From contig NZ_CP089746.1 in NCBI RefSeq assembly GCF_029541745.1, positions 6,705,559 to 6,769,558 on the forward strand: a stretch of 64,000 nt of DNA, read 5' to 3'. Shown piece after piece: positions 51,035 to 60,128 of this stretch. Below the pieces are notes generated by a model, which did no database searches, was not told the origin of the DNA, and was given only the letters and a program-made list of their open reading frames with translations. The DNA comes from Streptomyces sp. LX-29 (GTDB lineage Bacteria; Actinomycetota; Actinomycetes; Streptomycetales; Streptomycetaceae). Each line of letters starts with the position of its first letter. Position 1 is the stretch's first letter. The position numbers were made by a program, and so were the translations under genes.

Positions 51035-51688
51035 TCAGGGCCGCTCGATCTGCGCGGCGGCCTCCTCCAGGTCGGCGACGGTCCCCGACATGATCGTCCG
51101 TACATGCCTGGTGATGTGCTGCACGGGCCAGTCCCACCACGCCACGGCCAGGAGCCGAGCGATGTCCGCAGCGTCGTAGCGGGTGCGGATGAGCTGGGCG
51201 GGGTTGCCGCCGACGATGCCGTAGTCGGGGACGTCGCCGGTGACCACGGCGCCGGCGGCGATGATCGCGCCGTGACCGATGCGTACACCGGGCATGACCA
51301 TCGCGCCGTGGCCGAACCACACGTCGTTGCCGACGACCGTGTCGCCCCGGCCGGGCAGGTCGGTGATCAGGTCGAAGTGCTCCGCCCAGGAGCCCCCCAT
51401 GGTGGGGAACGGGAAGGTGGAAGGACCGTCCATGCGGTGGTTGGCGCCGTTCATGATGAACCGGGTGCCCGTCCCCAACGCGCAGTACTTGCCGATGACA
51501 AGCCGCTCGGGACCGTAGTGGTACAGGACGTTGCGCGTCTCGAACGCGGTCGGGGCGTCCGGATCGTCGTAGTAGGAGAAGTCACCGACCTCGATCAGCG
51601 GCGACTTCACCAACGGCTTGAGCAGAACCACGCGCGGGTGCTCGGGCATCGGGTGGAGCACGGTGGGGTCGGCGGGAAAGGGCGGCAT
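51035..51688 (-). CDS. Vat/CatB-like hexapeptide acetyltransferase
   Basis: This 217-residue left-handed beta-helix acetyltransferase of the xenobiotic (XAT) group has the characteristic NGANHRMDG, with the catalytic His. Hexapeptide repeats are visible as VVGNDVWFGHGAMVMPGVRI then GHGAIIAAGAVVTGDVPDYG, and IVGGNPAQLIRTRYD closes the core. Vat enzymes acetylate streptogramin A; CatB-type relatives act on chloramphenicol. Being in one operon with a macrolide-type glycosyltransferase under a divergent TetR points to drug inactivation. Substrate preference cannot be told by eye. Confidence 0.87.
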   Translation of the reverse strand: MPPFPADPTVLHPMPEHPRVVLLKPLVKSPLIEVGDFSYYDDPDAPTAFETRNVLYHYGPERLVIGKYCALGTGTRFIMNGANHRMDGPSTFPFPTMGGSWAEHFDLITDLPGRGDTVVGNDVWFGHGAMVMPGVRIGHGAIIAAGAVVTGDVPDYGIVGGNPAQLIRTRYDAADIARLLAVAWWDWPVQHITRHVRTIMSGTVADLEEAAAQIERP

Positions 51689-51720
51689 CGCGGAGGCGGT
51701 TCCTCTCTGGTGGACCTAGG

Positions 51721-51734
51721 GCGACAACTGTCGC
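51721..51734. promoter_or_regulatory. Palindromic operator between the vat-like and tetR genes
   Basis: GCGACAACTGTCGC has perfect 6-bp inverted arms around AC, 33 bp from the Vat-like start and 54 bp from the TetR start. Position and symmetry fit the operator of the divergent TetR protein, which would repress both directions. Confidence 0.65.
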
Positions 51735-51787
51735 GTTAAGATGCTGGCACAGCCCTGCCGTCTTGATCAACCGGATACTGATTGCCG

Positions 51788-52414
51788 ATGACAGACCCAC
51801 TGGACACGACGTCGGACCGCCGTCCGGGCGGTCGCACCGCCCGCATCCGCGCCCAGGTTCTCGATGCGGTGCGCGCCGAACTCGCCGAACGCGGTCACGA
51901 AGGACTCACGATGGAGGGTGTCGCGACGCGGGCCGGAGTGCACCGCGCCACGGTCTACCGGCGTTGGCGCGATGTCGGCGGTCTCCTCGTCGACGTCATC
52001 GCCGCCGCCGGCGAGATCGACTGGCTGCCGCCGGACACCGGCTCGCTGCGCGGCGATCTGACGGCCCTCAACCAGGAGATCCAGGAGTCTCTGGTCGTAC
52101 AGCCGTCGTTCGCCGTCGCCTTGATGGCCGCCTCGTTCCACTTCGAACAGGCCGCGCGGGCCCAGACGCAGCTGTGGACAGACCGGTACGCCCAGTGCGA
52201 GATCCTCGTCGAGCGCGCCATCGAGCGCGGTGAACTCCCCGCACAGCACACGGACGCGCGGAGCCTGCTGATCGCCGCCACGGCACCGCTCTACCACCAG
52301 CTGGTACTCCTGCGTGCCGATCCGGACCCGCGACTCCCGGAACGGGCCGCGGAGACGGCAGTCCTGGCGGCTTCCGCGGGTGCCTTCTCCGTCCGTCGGG
52401 AAGGGAGCGTGTGA
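51788..52414 (+). CDS. TetR-family transcriptional regulator
   Basis: This 208-residue regulator has an N-terminal helix-turn-helix (about 18-65: RAQVLDAVRAELAERGHEGL, TMEGVATRAGVHRATVYRRW) and a helical ligand-binding domain with WLPPDTGSLRGDL and a C-terminal dimer helix. ATG at 51788 was taken; TTG at 51782 is two codons upstream. It is divergent from the vat-like/mgt pair across a clear palindrome, so it probably represses them and itself and is released by a drug ligand. Confidence 0.9.
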   Translation: MTDPLDTTSDRRPGGRTARIRAQVLDAVRAELAERGHEGLTMEGVATRAGVHRATVYRRWRDVGGLLVDVIAAAGEIDWLPPDTGSLRGDLTALNQEIQESLVVQPSFAVALMAASFHFEQAARAQTQLWTDRYAQCEILVERAIERGELPAQHTDARSLLIAATAPLYHQLVLLRADPDPRLPERAAETAVLAASAGAFSVRREGSV

Positions 52415-52639
52415 CCGGCCGGCGGCGACCTTCGCATGCCGGACGCGCCCCGCAGCGTATGACCATGCTGGTCGAGCAGGGCCCTGCCGTCGGGCGAGAG
52501 GTGAGCCTGCCACTGATCATCGGTCGGCGCCCCTGCCCGAGGTCCCACACCTGCTACTCGGACCGGCCCAGCGCCCCGAAGGCGAGCCGCCCCGAGCAAC
52601 TACTCGCCGTCTCAGGCCGCAGGGGCAGCACGTACGACG

Positions 52640-52772
52640 TGGCCCGCGCTACGAAAGGCTGGGTTATGTCGCGTACGACCGTCAGCCGGATTCCTGGGAC
52701 GAGCAAGCCCCTGATGGATCGTTGCGCCGCTACGAAACGATGTGCACGTTGATGCGGAAGGAACTCGCGTAG
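52640..52772 (+). pseudogene. 3' fragment of a GNAT acetyltransferase gene
   Basis: The frame ending in TAG at 52770-52772 reads RYERLGYVAYDRQPDSWDEQ then APDGSLRRYETMCTLMRKEL. This is the familiar C-terminal end of Streptomyces GNAT N-acetyltransferases (ALYERLGY is the last conserved GNAT strand). Upstream sequence shows no GNAT core, so about the first two thirds have been lost. Confidence 0.65.
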
Positions 52773-52999
52773 GCTCAGTCACCTTCGCTGGATCTGTCAG
52801 CGGACGCGTCGTCCCAGGTCATGTCGTCATCAGATCCGGGCGCCGTCCTCCAGGGCTGTCGGCCACGGCGGAGGCTTCCACCTCAGAGCCAGCCGAGCTG
52901 TGGTCGCGGAGCGGTCTCACCGCACCCAGTTCGCTCCGCGGCTCGGACGCCGTGATCACACCAGCCACAGCGAGATCGTCTCAGCGACAGCATGGAACG

Positions 53000-53218
53000 A
53001 TGACCACCGTGTCAGGTCAGGTCTGGGTGACACTCATATCGCTGGGCGGCGTTGTCCTCGGAGGCGTGTTGTCCTACCTCGTTCAGCACAGTCCGGGTCT
53101 CCCGGGACGGCCGGATGTGGGACGAGCGGCCAAGGGACGAGTACCGGCCCGGCCCCGACCTGCTGCCGCTGATGTCGCACGCGTACCCGCCTTGCGCCTG
53201 CCCACGGTGCCACCGTGA
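53000..53218 (+). CDS. Small membrane-anchored ORF, probably a truncated gene
   Basis: ATG at 53000 opens MTTVSGQVWVTLISLGGVVL then GGVLSYLVQ, a typical N-terminal single-helix anchor of small Streptomyces proteins in which a coiled coil normally follows. Here it becomes Pro/Arg-rich shadow-like sequence after about residue 30. The remaining 40 residues are unlikely to be genuine. It is probably a gene broken soon after its anchor. Confidence 0.35.
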   Translation: MTTVSGQVWVTLISLGGVVLGGVLSYLVQHSPGLPGRPDVGRAAKGRVPARPRPAAADVARVPALRLPTVPP

Positions 53219-53369
53219 GGGCTGAACCGATGTGCTCGGCCGGTCAGGCGCCGGCGACGGCGCGGGTGTGGGACGCGGTTCCGGGACCACGCGGGGCCGC
53301 TCACTGGTCGATCGCGGCAAACAGGACCGGTACAACCAGGCGGCACGACCTGGCTGGTAACTTGCCCCC

Positions 53370-54194
53370 ATGACGGTGGCATTGATCGACTCAGGGTTTG
53401 GACTCCTTTCCACTACGGGCTGGCTTCGGCACCTCGCCCCGGAACTCGATCTGCTTCTGCTGCTGGACCCCGACGGCGCTCCCTGGGGATCGAGAACAGC
53501 CTCCTTCGTTACGGACCGCATGTTCACCGCCGCTCAATTGGCCGTCCAGCGGGGCGCGGAGGCCATCGTGGTCCCGTGCAACACCGCCACCGTCACCGCG
53601 ATCGACGCTCTGCGCGAGAGGTTCGAACCGCGCGTGCCCGTGATCGGAACCGTGCCCGCCGTGAAATCGGCCGCAGCAACCGGCCAAGCCATCGCCGTGT
53701 GGGCAACCGTCCGGACCACGTCGAGTGACTACCAGGATCGCCTGATCGCGGACTACGCGAACGGCATGCCTGTCGCGCGTGTCGCATGCCCCGGTCTGGC
53801 CGAGGCGATCGACCAGGGCGACATGGCCGCGGTAGCGGAAGCGATTGCCGACGCAGCCGAGCGAACCCCCGAGAATTGCGACTCCGTGGTGCTGGGATGC
53901 ACGCACTACCCCCTGGTGGCGCCGGAGATTCTGCAGAGCCTGCCCGCCGGGACCACCCTGTACGACAGCGCGGAGGCAGTCGCTCGCCAAACACTGCGGC
54001 GATTGGACCGAACCGGGGCCCCGCACAGCACCATGGGCTCCATCGACGTGGTACTCAGCGGTCGCCGCGGAAGCCTCCCGGTAGGCGCCCACGCCTACCC
54101 GGTGGGCCGTGCCCTTGCCGCAGCAGGGCCAGTCCCCCGCGACGTTCTCATCTCCGCCGTAACTCGTTCCCCGATGGCTGCACCGGCGATCTGA
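53370..54194 (+). CDS. Glutamate racemase-like protein (MurI family)
   Basis: This 274-residue cofactor-independent racemase has the MurI hallmarks: start TVALIDSGFGLLSTTGWLRH (Asp-Ser pair), first cysteine in AIVVPCNTATVTAIDALRER and second cysteine in VVLGCTHYPLVAPEIL. MurI makes D-glutamate for peptidoglycan. This copy is shorter and more divergent than a housekeeping MurI (no clear DTG.GG start), so it may be an accessory racemase, possibly one supplying D-Glu for a polymer or natural product. The link to the PGA-type operon some 40 kb away is only a thought. It is followed by a broken terD. Confidence 0.85.
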   Translation: MTVALIDSGFGLLSTTGWLRHLAPELDLLLLLDPDGAPWGSRTASFVTDRMFTAAQLAVQRGAEAIVVPCNTATVTAIDALRERFEPRVPVIGTVPAVKSAAATGQAIAVWATVRTTSSDYQDRLIADYANGMPVARVACPGLAEAIDQGDMAAVAEAIADAAERTPENCDSVVLGCTHYPLVAPEILQSLPAGTTLYDSAEAVARQTLRRLDRTGAPHSTMGSIDVVLSGRRGSLPVGAHAYPVGRALAAAGPVPRDVLISAVTRSPMAAPAI

Positions 54195-54224
54195 GCAAGC
54201 CCCAGATCCTCTGTAGCTGTGCAA

Positions 54225-54622
54225 CTCGGGCCAACAAGCTGAAGAGCCCCGACGGCTCGGTGGAGCTCACCGCCGACAACCTCACCGGCAAGGGCAAGGG
54301 GGACGACGAGTCGGTCCTCATCGACCGCTCCGAAGTGCTCGTCACCTGCGACGAGATCGTCTTCCCGGTCTCGATCCACGACGCCGACAACCAGGTGCAG
54401 ACTTTCGACCAGGTCAGCAACGCGTTCATGCGCGTGGGGAACCAGCCGACGGCCAGGAGCTCGCCCGCTATGACGTCAGCGAAGACGCGTCCACGGAGAC
54501 GGCGATGCTCTTCGGCGAGGTCCACCGGCACGGCGGCGGGCGGAAGTTCCGCGCCGTTGGCTCCGGGGTATGTGTCAGGGCTGCGAGGCATCGCTCTAGA
54601 CTTCAGGGTCAATATTTCGTAA
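54225..54622 (+). pseudogene. terD: terD pseudogene with two frameshifts
   Basis: Three segments in alternating frames rebuild the C-terminal two thirds of TerD: LKSPDGSVELTADNLTGKGK to FPVSIHDADNQVQTFDQVSN (to about 54455), then ELARYDVSEDASTETAMLFG and EVHRHGGGRKFRAVGSG in another frame (to about 54570), then GYVSGLRGIALDFRVN and TAA back in the first frame. The N-terminus is missing and replaced by the end of the racemase gene. TerD proteins bind calcium and act in tellurite/stress resistance. It lies directly upstream of the DUF475 gene, the usual ter gene order in Streptomyces. Confidence 0.85.
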
Positions 54623-54670
54623 AGCCAGGTACGGCGCGGGGGAGCCCCGTACAAAACGATTGGGTAGCCA

Positions 54671-55819
54671 GTGCTTTTGAAAACGTTCGGCTGGTCGTTC
54701 GCGGTCACCGCGCTCGGCCTGATCGCGGCGGTGTTCTACGGGGGGTGGACCGGCTTCGGGATCGTGGCGATCCTGTCCATCCTCGAGATCTCGGTGTCCT
54801 TCGACAACGCCGTGGTCAACGCCGGGATCCTGAAGAAGATGAATGCCTTCTGGCAGAAGATCTTCCTCACCATCGGTGTCCTGATCGCGGTCTTCGGCAT
54901 GCGTCTGGTCTTCCCGGTCGTGATCGTCGCCATCAGTGCCAAGATCGGTCCGATCGAAGCGGTACGGCTCGCGGTCGACGACAAGGACACGTACGAGCAG
55001 CTGGTGACCGACGCCCACCCGTCGATCGCAGCCTTCGGTGGCATGTTCCTGTTGATGATCTTCCTCGACTTCATCTTCGAGGACCGGGAGATCAAGTGGC
55101 TCGGCTGGCTGGAGCGTCCGCTCGCCAAGCTCGGCAAGGTCGACATGCTCTCCGTCTGCATCGCGCTCATCGTGCTGCTCGTCTCCGCGATGACCTTCGC
55201 CACCAACGCCCACCAGCACGGCGGCATTCATGCGGACAAGACGGAGACGGTCCTGATCGCCGGCATCGCGGGCTTGATCACCTATCTGATCGTCGGCGGC
55301 CTCTCCAGCTACTTCGAGAACAAGCTCGAGGAAGAGGAGGAGCGCGAGCACGAGGCCGAGGAAGAGGCCAAGACGAGCGGCAAGAAGGTCCCGGCCGTCG
55401 TGATGGCCGGCAAAGCCGCGTTCTTCATGTTCCTCTACCTGGAGGTCCTGGACGCGTCCTTCTCCTTCGATGGCGTCATCGCCGCCTTCGCGATCACCAA
55501 CGACATCGTCCTGATGTCGCTCGGCCTCGGCATCGGCGCGATGTACGTCCGCTCGCTCACGGTCTACCTGGTCCGCCAGGGCACCCTCGACGACTACGTC
55601 TACCTGGAGCACGGCGCGCACTACGCGATCGGCGCCCTCGCCGTGATCCTGCTCGTCACCATCCAGTACGAGATCCACGAGGTCATCACGGGGCTCGTCG
55701 GCGTCGTCCTGATCGCCTGGTCCTTCTTCTCCTCGATCCAGCGCAACCGCAGGCTGGCGGCGGCCCAGGAAATGGATACGGGGTCCAACGCGAAGGCTGA
55801 GGTCTCCTCCGGCGTCTGA
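54671..55819 (+). CDS. DUF475 (TerC-like) membrane protein
   Basis: This 382-residue protein has about nine hydrophobic segments. TerC/DUF475 hallmarks are ILEISVSFDNAVVNAGILKK in the first half and EVLDASFSFDGVIAAFAITN in the second, each with conserved acidic residues in the membrane that suggest metal handling. The loop near residue 215-240 is very Glu-rich (KLEEEEEREHEAEEEAK). It normally accompanies TerD proteins in tellurite/metal stress loci. GTG at 54671 follows the terD pseudogene by 48 bp; no strong ribosome-binding site is visible. It looks intact. Confidence 0.92.
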   Translation: MLLKTFGWSFAVTALGLIAAVFYGGWTGFGIVAILSILEISVSFDNAVVNAGILKKMNAFWQKIFLTIGVLIAVFGMRLVFPVVIVAISAKIGPIEAVRLAVDDKDTYEQLVTDAHPSIAAFGGMFLLMIFLDFIFEDREIKWLGWLERPLAKLGKVDMLSVCIALIVLLVSAMTFATNAHQHGGIHADKTETVLIAGIAGLITYLIVGGLSSYFENKLEEEEEREHEAEEEAKTSGKKVPAVVMAGKAAFFMFLYLEVLDASFSFDGVIAAFAITNDIVLMSLGLGIGAMYVRSLTVYLVRQGTLDDYVYLEHGAHYAIGALAVILLVTIQYEIHEVITGLVGVVLIAWSFFSSIQRNRRLAAAQEMDTGSNAKAEVSSGV

Positions 55820-56421
55820 GCCGGGCCGCCAGCACGGGCCGCGGGGCCGCCGCCAGGCGGACGGTGTCCTCTCCGAAATCCCACCGGTGGCCGACCACCG
55901 TCCTGGAAGGGGCGTTCAGGAATGGGAGAGATACGTCCTGCGGCCCTCCGCGGCCCGTGCAAAGCATCACCGACCCGGAGTTTCGTCGGGGCGGTGGGCC
56001 TCGAACCGGCCGAACGTGGTCGGCACCTTGGCCAGTAGGTGTCGGCCGGCGGTGCTGTCCTGGACGTGAGGATCCTCGCCCGCGCCGCCGCCGGGGGGCC
56101 GATGTCATGCGAGGGGCCTGTAGGGCCGCGCCTCCTGCGGCGGCCCTACATGACGCGGTTCGCGGCGCGATCACCGGCCATGTCCACCCGGCTGCGGCCC
56201 GTGAGCTGCCCAAGTCGAGGCTTCGCCCCACCCAGGGTCAGCTTCAGCATGCAGAACTCGTGCCCCTGGTCGAAGCGCGAGCGGGATAGCGCTGTGTGGC
56301 CTCGACCGTCAGGTCACCACCCTCGGTGTCGACCTTGATCCTGTTGGGTGAGCCGTCGGTGCCCCGGCCGATGGCCGCCGTTGCCGCCCGGCAGCCGGGG
56401 GAGATGCCGGGCGGCGGGAGG
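55820..56421. other. About 600 bp without a convincing gene; one strong hairpin
   Basis: No open frame with plausible coding sequence was found. A hairpin with 11-bp perfect arms, TGTAGGGCCGC (56119-56129) and GCGGCCCTACA (56140-56150), could terminate transcription from either side. GTCATG (56104-56109) and CATGAC (56149-56154) can form an alternative outer pairing. Confidence 0.5.
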
Positions 56422-57603
56422 TCACAGCAGGTGGACGACGGAGTCGCCGCCGCACAGATCGGCGCCGAGGATCTGTTGGCCGAGTGCGGGCAGGATCATC
56501 CCGTGGCGGGTTCCGACCTCGCAGTCCCGCCAGAGCCGCTGGACGGGGTTGGTCTCGGCGAAGGCGGCGGCGCCCTGGGCGTCCAGGAGCAGCTCGATGG
56601 CCTCGCGGCTGTGGCGCAGGGCCCAGCCGCAGTCCATCCGGATCCGCGCCCGCTCGTGCGTGGGCAGCAGCCGGTGGTGTCGGGCGTGGTCGTCGGCGAC
56701 GCCGGCTGATCGCATCAGGTGGAGCTCGGCTGTGTCGACCTTGGCCTGTGCCTCGGCGACCTGGAGCTGGACGACGGGGGAGTCACGTAAGTGTTCCACC
56801 GTGGTGAAGGTCATGCGCTTCCCGGACCTGATCTGGTCAAGCGTCAGTTCGAGGGCCCCTTTGGCCATGCCGATGAAGGCGCCGGCGACGTAGAGGATCA
56901 ACGCCGCGGCGAAGCCTGTGCGGTAGAGGGCGCCGTCGACGTCCGGGAGAGCACGGCCCGCGTCGACCTCGGCCACGTTGAGGATCCTGTGCCGGGGGAT
57001 GAAGAGGTCCCGCCCGACGAGCGTGTTGCTGCCGCTGGCGCGCATCCCCGCCATATGCCAGGTGTCCTTGATCTCCAGTTCGTCGATCGGGACCAGCCCC
57101 AGACCCGGAGTCGTCGGCGCTCCGTCCTCGAAGACGGGAACGCCCACCAGGGCCCAGTCGGCATGCAGGGAGCCGGTGGCGTAGGGCCATTCTCCGGAGA
57201 CCCGGAGACCGCCGTGGTCGGGCCGCGCCTGGGAGGGCAGGGAGACCACGCAGCAGAAGCGCGGCTCCCGGCCGGCGGCCCAGATCTCGTCCATCGCCTG
57301 CTTCGGCAGGAGACCGGCCATCCACTGGCAGGCGGCCATGATGCCGACCGTCCAGCCCGTGCTCCCGCAGCCGCGGCCGATCTCGGCGGCCGCCCTGGCG
57401 AACACCGACAGACTGCGCTGCTCACCGCCGTAGACGCTGGGGCGGCTGGCGGAGAAGAGGCCCTTGTCCGCCAGTGCGGCGAGGACCGCGTCCGGAATCC
57501 TGCGCTCGCGTTCGGCTTCCGCGGCGTTGGCGCGCAGCAGGGGGACCAGGGACGCGGCCCCTTGGACGAACGCCTGGTCGCTCGGGGTCAGGTGGACGGT
57601 CAT
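56422..57603 (-). CDS. Acyl-CoA dehydrogenase-fold flavoenzyme (HsaA/ActVA-ORF5-like hydroxylase)
   Basis: This 393-residue enzyme has the acyl-CoA dehydrogenase fold: N-terminal helical domain (MTVHLTPSDQAFVQGAASLV), middle barrel with FCCVVSLPSQARPDHGGLRV then SGEWPYATGSLHADWALVGV, DTWHMAGMRASGSNTLVGRD and a C-terminal helical domain. The set of motifs is nearer to FMNH2/FADH2-dependent group D hydroxylases of aromatic polyketides (HsaA, ActVA-ORF5) than to true dehydrogenases. AAGGAGG lies 10 nt before the ATG. The start overlaps the stop of the SRPBCC fragment (ATGA), suggesting an old polyketide tailoring operon. It appears intact. Confidence 0.82.
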   Translation of the reverse strand: MTVHLTPSDQAFVQGAASLVPLLRANAAEAERERRIPDAVLAALADKGLFSASRPSVYGGEQRSLSVFARAAAEIGRGCGSTGWTVGIMAACQWMAGLLPKQAMDEIWAAGREPRFCCVVSLPSQARPDHGGLRVSGEWPYATGSLHADWALVGVPVFEDGAPTTPGLGLVPIDELEIKDTWHMAGMRASGSNTLVGRDLFIPRHRILNVAEVDAGRALPDVDGALYRTGFAAALILYVAGAFIGMAKGALELTLDQIRSGKRMTFTTVEHLRDSPVVQLQVAEAQAKVDTAELHLMRSAGVADDHARHHRLLPTHERARIRMDCGWALRHSREAIELLLDAQGAAAFAETNPVQRLWRDCEVGTRHGMILPALGQQILGADLCGGDSVVHLL

Positions 57604-58030
57604 GCGGGTCGGCCTCCTTGATCGGCGCCCGGTCCGGTGGCCGGCTGGCCGGCTTGTCCTCCCGGGCACGTGGGCGGTCGGTCTCCGGTGGCCTGTCGTT
57701 CCGCGTGGACGGCCAGTTCCCGGACGAACTCGTTGAGGAACTCCTGCATGTAGCGGTGCCAGTAGCGGCCGCGCCCGGGCACTTTGACGTGGAAGGAGAG
57801 GTCCCAGCGAATCCGGCCCGGGTGCACGGTCGCCAGGCCCTCGTAGCCGAAGAAGGGCAGGCCGGACAGGAGTCGGTAGCGCAGCAGCCGGTGGGCCCGC
57901 ACCTCGAGGATCTCGGCGCGGGTGGTACGGCCTCTGAAGGCGAAGCGACGGACGGCTCCCGGGCCCTCCCGGCCGTCGACGCCTTCCCGTTCCAGGCTGG
58001 AGGCGTCGACGGAGGAGCACCAGTCGGGCC
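57600..58030 (-). pseudogene. SRPBCC/polyketide-cyclase-like fragment
   Basis: The minus-strand frame ending at 57600 reads LEVRAHRLLRYRLLSGLPFF then GYEGLATVHPGRIRWDLSFH and VKVPGRGRYWHRYMQEFLNE. This is the C-terminal half of an SRPBCC (START-like) domain as in polyketide cyclases. The N-terminal half is missing, and upstream sequence switches to ketosynthase remnant in another frame. Its stop overlaps the start of the flavoenzyme gene by 4 nt. Confidence 0.6.
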
Positions 58031-58415
58031 AGGTGGCGCCGTGACGATGACGTGAGCGTTGGTCCCGCTGAAACCGAAGCTCGACACCCCCGCGAGCCGG
58101 GTGCCCGAGTCGACCGGCCAGGGCATGCACTCGACCGGTACGAACAGCCGGGAGCCGGTCGCGTCGATCCGCGGGTTCCATCCTGTGAAGTGCAGCGTCG
58201 GGACCACGGTCGCGCGCTGTACGCGCAGCACCGCCTTGATGAGCCCGGCGATCCCCGCCGCGGCTTCGAGGTGGCCCCTCGGCCAACAGATTCCACAACT
58301 CAGCGCCCTCGGTCACCCCACCCGGCGTACGGAGGCCCATGCCGATGAAGGCGATCGGCTCAACGGGAGCGCATGAGTCTCGGGTACGGCGATCTCGGGG
58401 CAACGGCAACGTCAC
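58031..58415 (-). pseudogene. Internally deleted type I ketosynthase (KS) remnant
   Basis: The minus strand begins with a KS N-terminus (EPIAFIGMGLRTPGGVTEGA, then ELWNLLAEG; about 58270-58355). It changes abruptly at about 58270 to the KS C-terminus in another frame: GHLEAAAGIAGLIKAVLRVQ, GWNPRIDATGSRLFVPVECM and RLAGVSSFGFSGTNAHVIVT (about 58035-58270). Roughly 330 residues, including the active-site Cys, are gone. Both ends are clear type I polyketide synthase sequence. The GHLEAAAG segment carries the second catalytic His region, now useless. Confidence 0.8.
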
Positions 58416-58785
58416 TCCTCATCAATGATCACGCTCACGCAGATGCGTCGAAGCCCCGGCGGTCGGTGGTCGGGTCCACGACGGGTGGCATTCCGGACCG
58501 GACGTTCACAGCGCGCTGGACGGCGAGGTGAATCCGCGACAACCCGACGGGGAAGGAATCTCCCCTGTGGTCTGTGAGTCCGTGCCTCCGTCCGTAGCGG
58601 ATGTATCCGTCTGCCTTTCCCTCGCAACAGGGGCGAGTCCCTGTTCGAGGTGCGCGCCGCCGCTGATCACCTTAGGGAGGCGTCCAACGTGGGGAACAGA
58701 ACGCGAACCGGCCATTCCCGCATTCCCTCGCCGAGAGGATGAGCGTCCCCCGTTCAATCGTTGAGTTCCGCACGGCCGGATCTAC
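58416..58785. other. About 370 bp without a convincing gene
   Basis: This separates the ketosynthase remnant from the IS21 element. No recognisable coding frame, RNA or repeat was seen. The last six bases (ATCTAC, 58780-58785) are one copy of the IS21 target duplication. Confidence 0.4.
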
Positions 58786-58874
58786 TGTCGGCGACGGCTG
58801 AAAAGTGGACCAGTAGCGACGCTTGAAAGTTGACCCCCTCCAGGGGTCTGGCTCGTTGAGCCAGGCCGGGAGGA

Positions 58875-60128
58875 GTGGTGATCAGCGTGGAGGACTGGGC
58901 GGAGATCCGTCGGCTTCACCGGGCCGAGCAGATGCCGGTGCGGGCGATCGCAAGGAAGCTGGGGATCTCGAGGAACACCGTCCGCAGGGCGATCGCGGAC
59001 GACGCGCCGCCGAAGTACCAGCGGGCGCCGAAGGGCTCCATCGTGGACGCGGTCGAGCCGCAGATCCGCGAACTGCTCGAGCAGTGGCCGGAGATGCCCG
59101 CGACGGTGATCGCCGAGCGGATCGGCTGGGACCGCGGGCTGACGGTGCTCAAGGACCGGGTCCGAGACCTGCGGCCGGCCTATCGGCCCGCGGATCCAGC
59201 CTCGCGGACGGTCTATGAGCCGGGCGAGATCGGCCAGTGCGACCTGTGGTTCCCGCCCGCCGACATCCCGCTCGGCTTCGGGCAGGTCGGGCGGCCGCCG
59301 GTGCTGGTCATGGTCGCGGGCTACTCGCGGTGGATCACCGCCCGGATGCTGCCCTCCAGGTCGGCGGCCGACTTGATCGCCGGGCACTGGCGGCTGCTGA
59401 CCGAGCTGGGCGCCGTCCCACGGGTGCTGGTCTGGGACAACGAGGGTGCTGTGGGCTCCTGGCGGTCCGGGGGACCTCAACTGACCGACGAGTTTGCCGC
59501 GTTCGCCGGGCTGCTGGGCATCAAGTTCCTGCTCTGCAAGCCCCGGGATCCGGAGGCCAAGGGGCTGGTCGAACGGGCCAACGGCTATCTGGAGACGTCG
59601 TTCCTGCCCGGGCGGGTGTTCACCTCGCCGGCCGATTTCAACATTCAGCTCGCCGACTGGCTGACCAAGGCCAACCGGCGCATTCACCGCAGCCTGCAGG
59701 CTCGTCCGGCGGACCGGCTGGAAGCGGACCGCTCCCGGATGCTGGCCCTGCCGCCGGTCGCCCCGCCGGGCTGGTGGAAGGCATCGCTGCGGCTGCCCCG
59801 GGACCACTACGTCCGCCTGGACACCTGCGACTACTCGGTGCATCCACTGGCCGTCGGCCGCCGCATCGAAGTCACCGCGGACCTGGACCAGGTCCTGGTG
59901 ACCTGCGACGGCGTCGAGGTCGCCCGGCATGCCCGCAGCTGGGCTCGCCACCAGACCATCACCGACCCGGACCACGCGGCCGCTGCCGCAGCCGCACGGA
60001 AGAAGGCTGCCAGCACGAAGGCGGCGCCAGTGGACGTGACGGAGGTCGAGGAACGGTCGCTGGAGACCTACGACCGGATCTTCGGTGTCATCGACGGCGG
60101 GCTGAGCACGGGCGAAGGGGCAGCGTGA
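58875..60128 (+). CDS. istA: IS21-family transposase IstA
   Basis: This 417-residue DDE transposase has an N-terminal helix-turn-helix (DWAEIRRLHRAEQMPVRAIA, RKLGISRNTVRRAIADD) and a retroviral-type integrase core: first Asp in GEIGQCDLWFPPADIPLG, second in PRVLVWDNEGAVGSW and Glu in DPEAKGLVERANGYLETSFL. A C-terminal Mu-type beta domain follows. The likely start is GTG 58878 (or 58875) after GGGAGGAG. The stop overlaps the istB ATG, giving coupled translation. Confidence 0.93.
   Translation: MVISVEDWAEIRRLHRAEQMPVRAIARKLGISRNTVRRAIADDAPPKYQRAPKGSIVDAVEPQIRELLEQWPEMPATVIAERIGWDRGLTVLKDRVRDLRPAYRPADPASRTVYEPGEIGQCDLWFPPADIPLGFGQVGRPPVLVMVAGYSRWITARMLPSRSAADLIAGHWRLLTELGAVPRVLVWDNEGAVGSWRSGGPQLTDEFAAFAGLLGIKFLLCKPRDPEAKGLVERANGYLETSFLPGRVFTSPADFNIQLADWLTKANRRIHRSLQARPADRLEADRSRMLALPPVAPPGWWKASLRLPRDHYVRLDTCDYSVHPLAVGRRIEVTADLDQVLVTCDGVEVARHARSWARHQTITDPDHAAAAAAARKKAASTKAAPVDVTEVEERSLETYDRIFGVIDGGLSTGEGAA

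Noticed and set aside
53370..54194. Treating the MurI-like gene as part of the PGA pathway
   Set aside because: It is over 40 kb from pgsBC with no shared regulatory sequence; only the general link of D-glutamate to PGA supports it.
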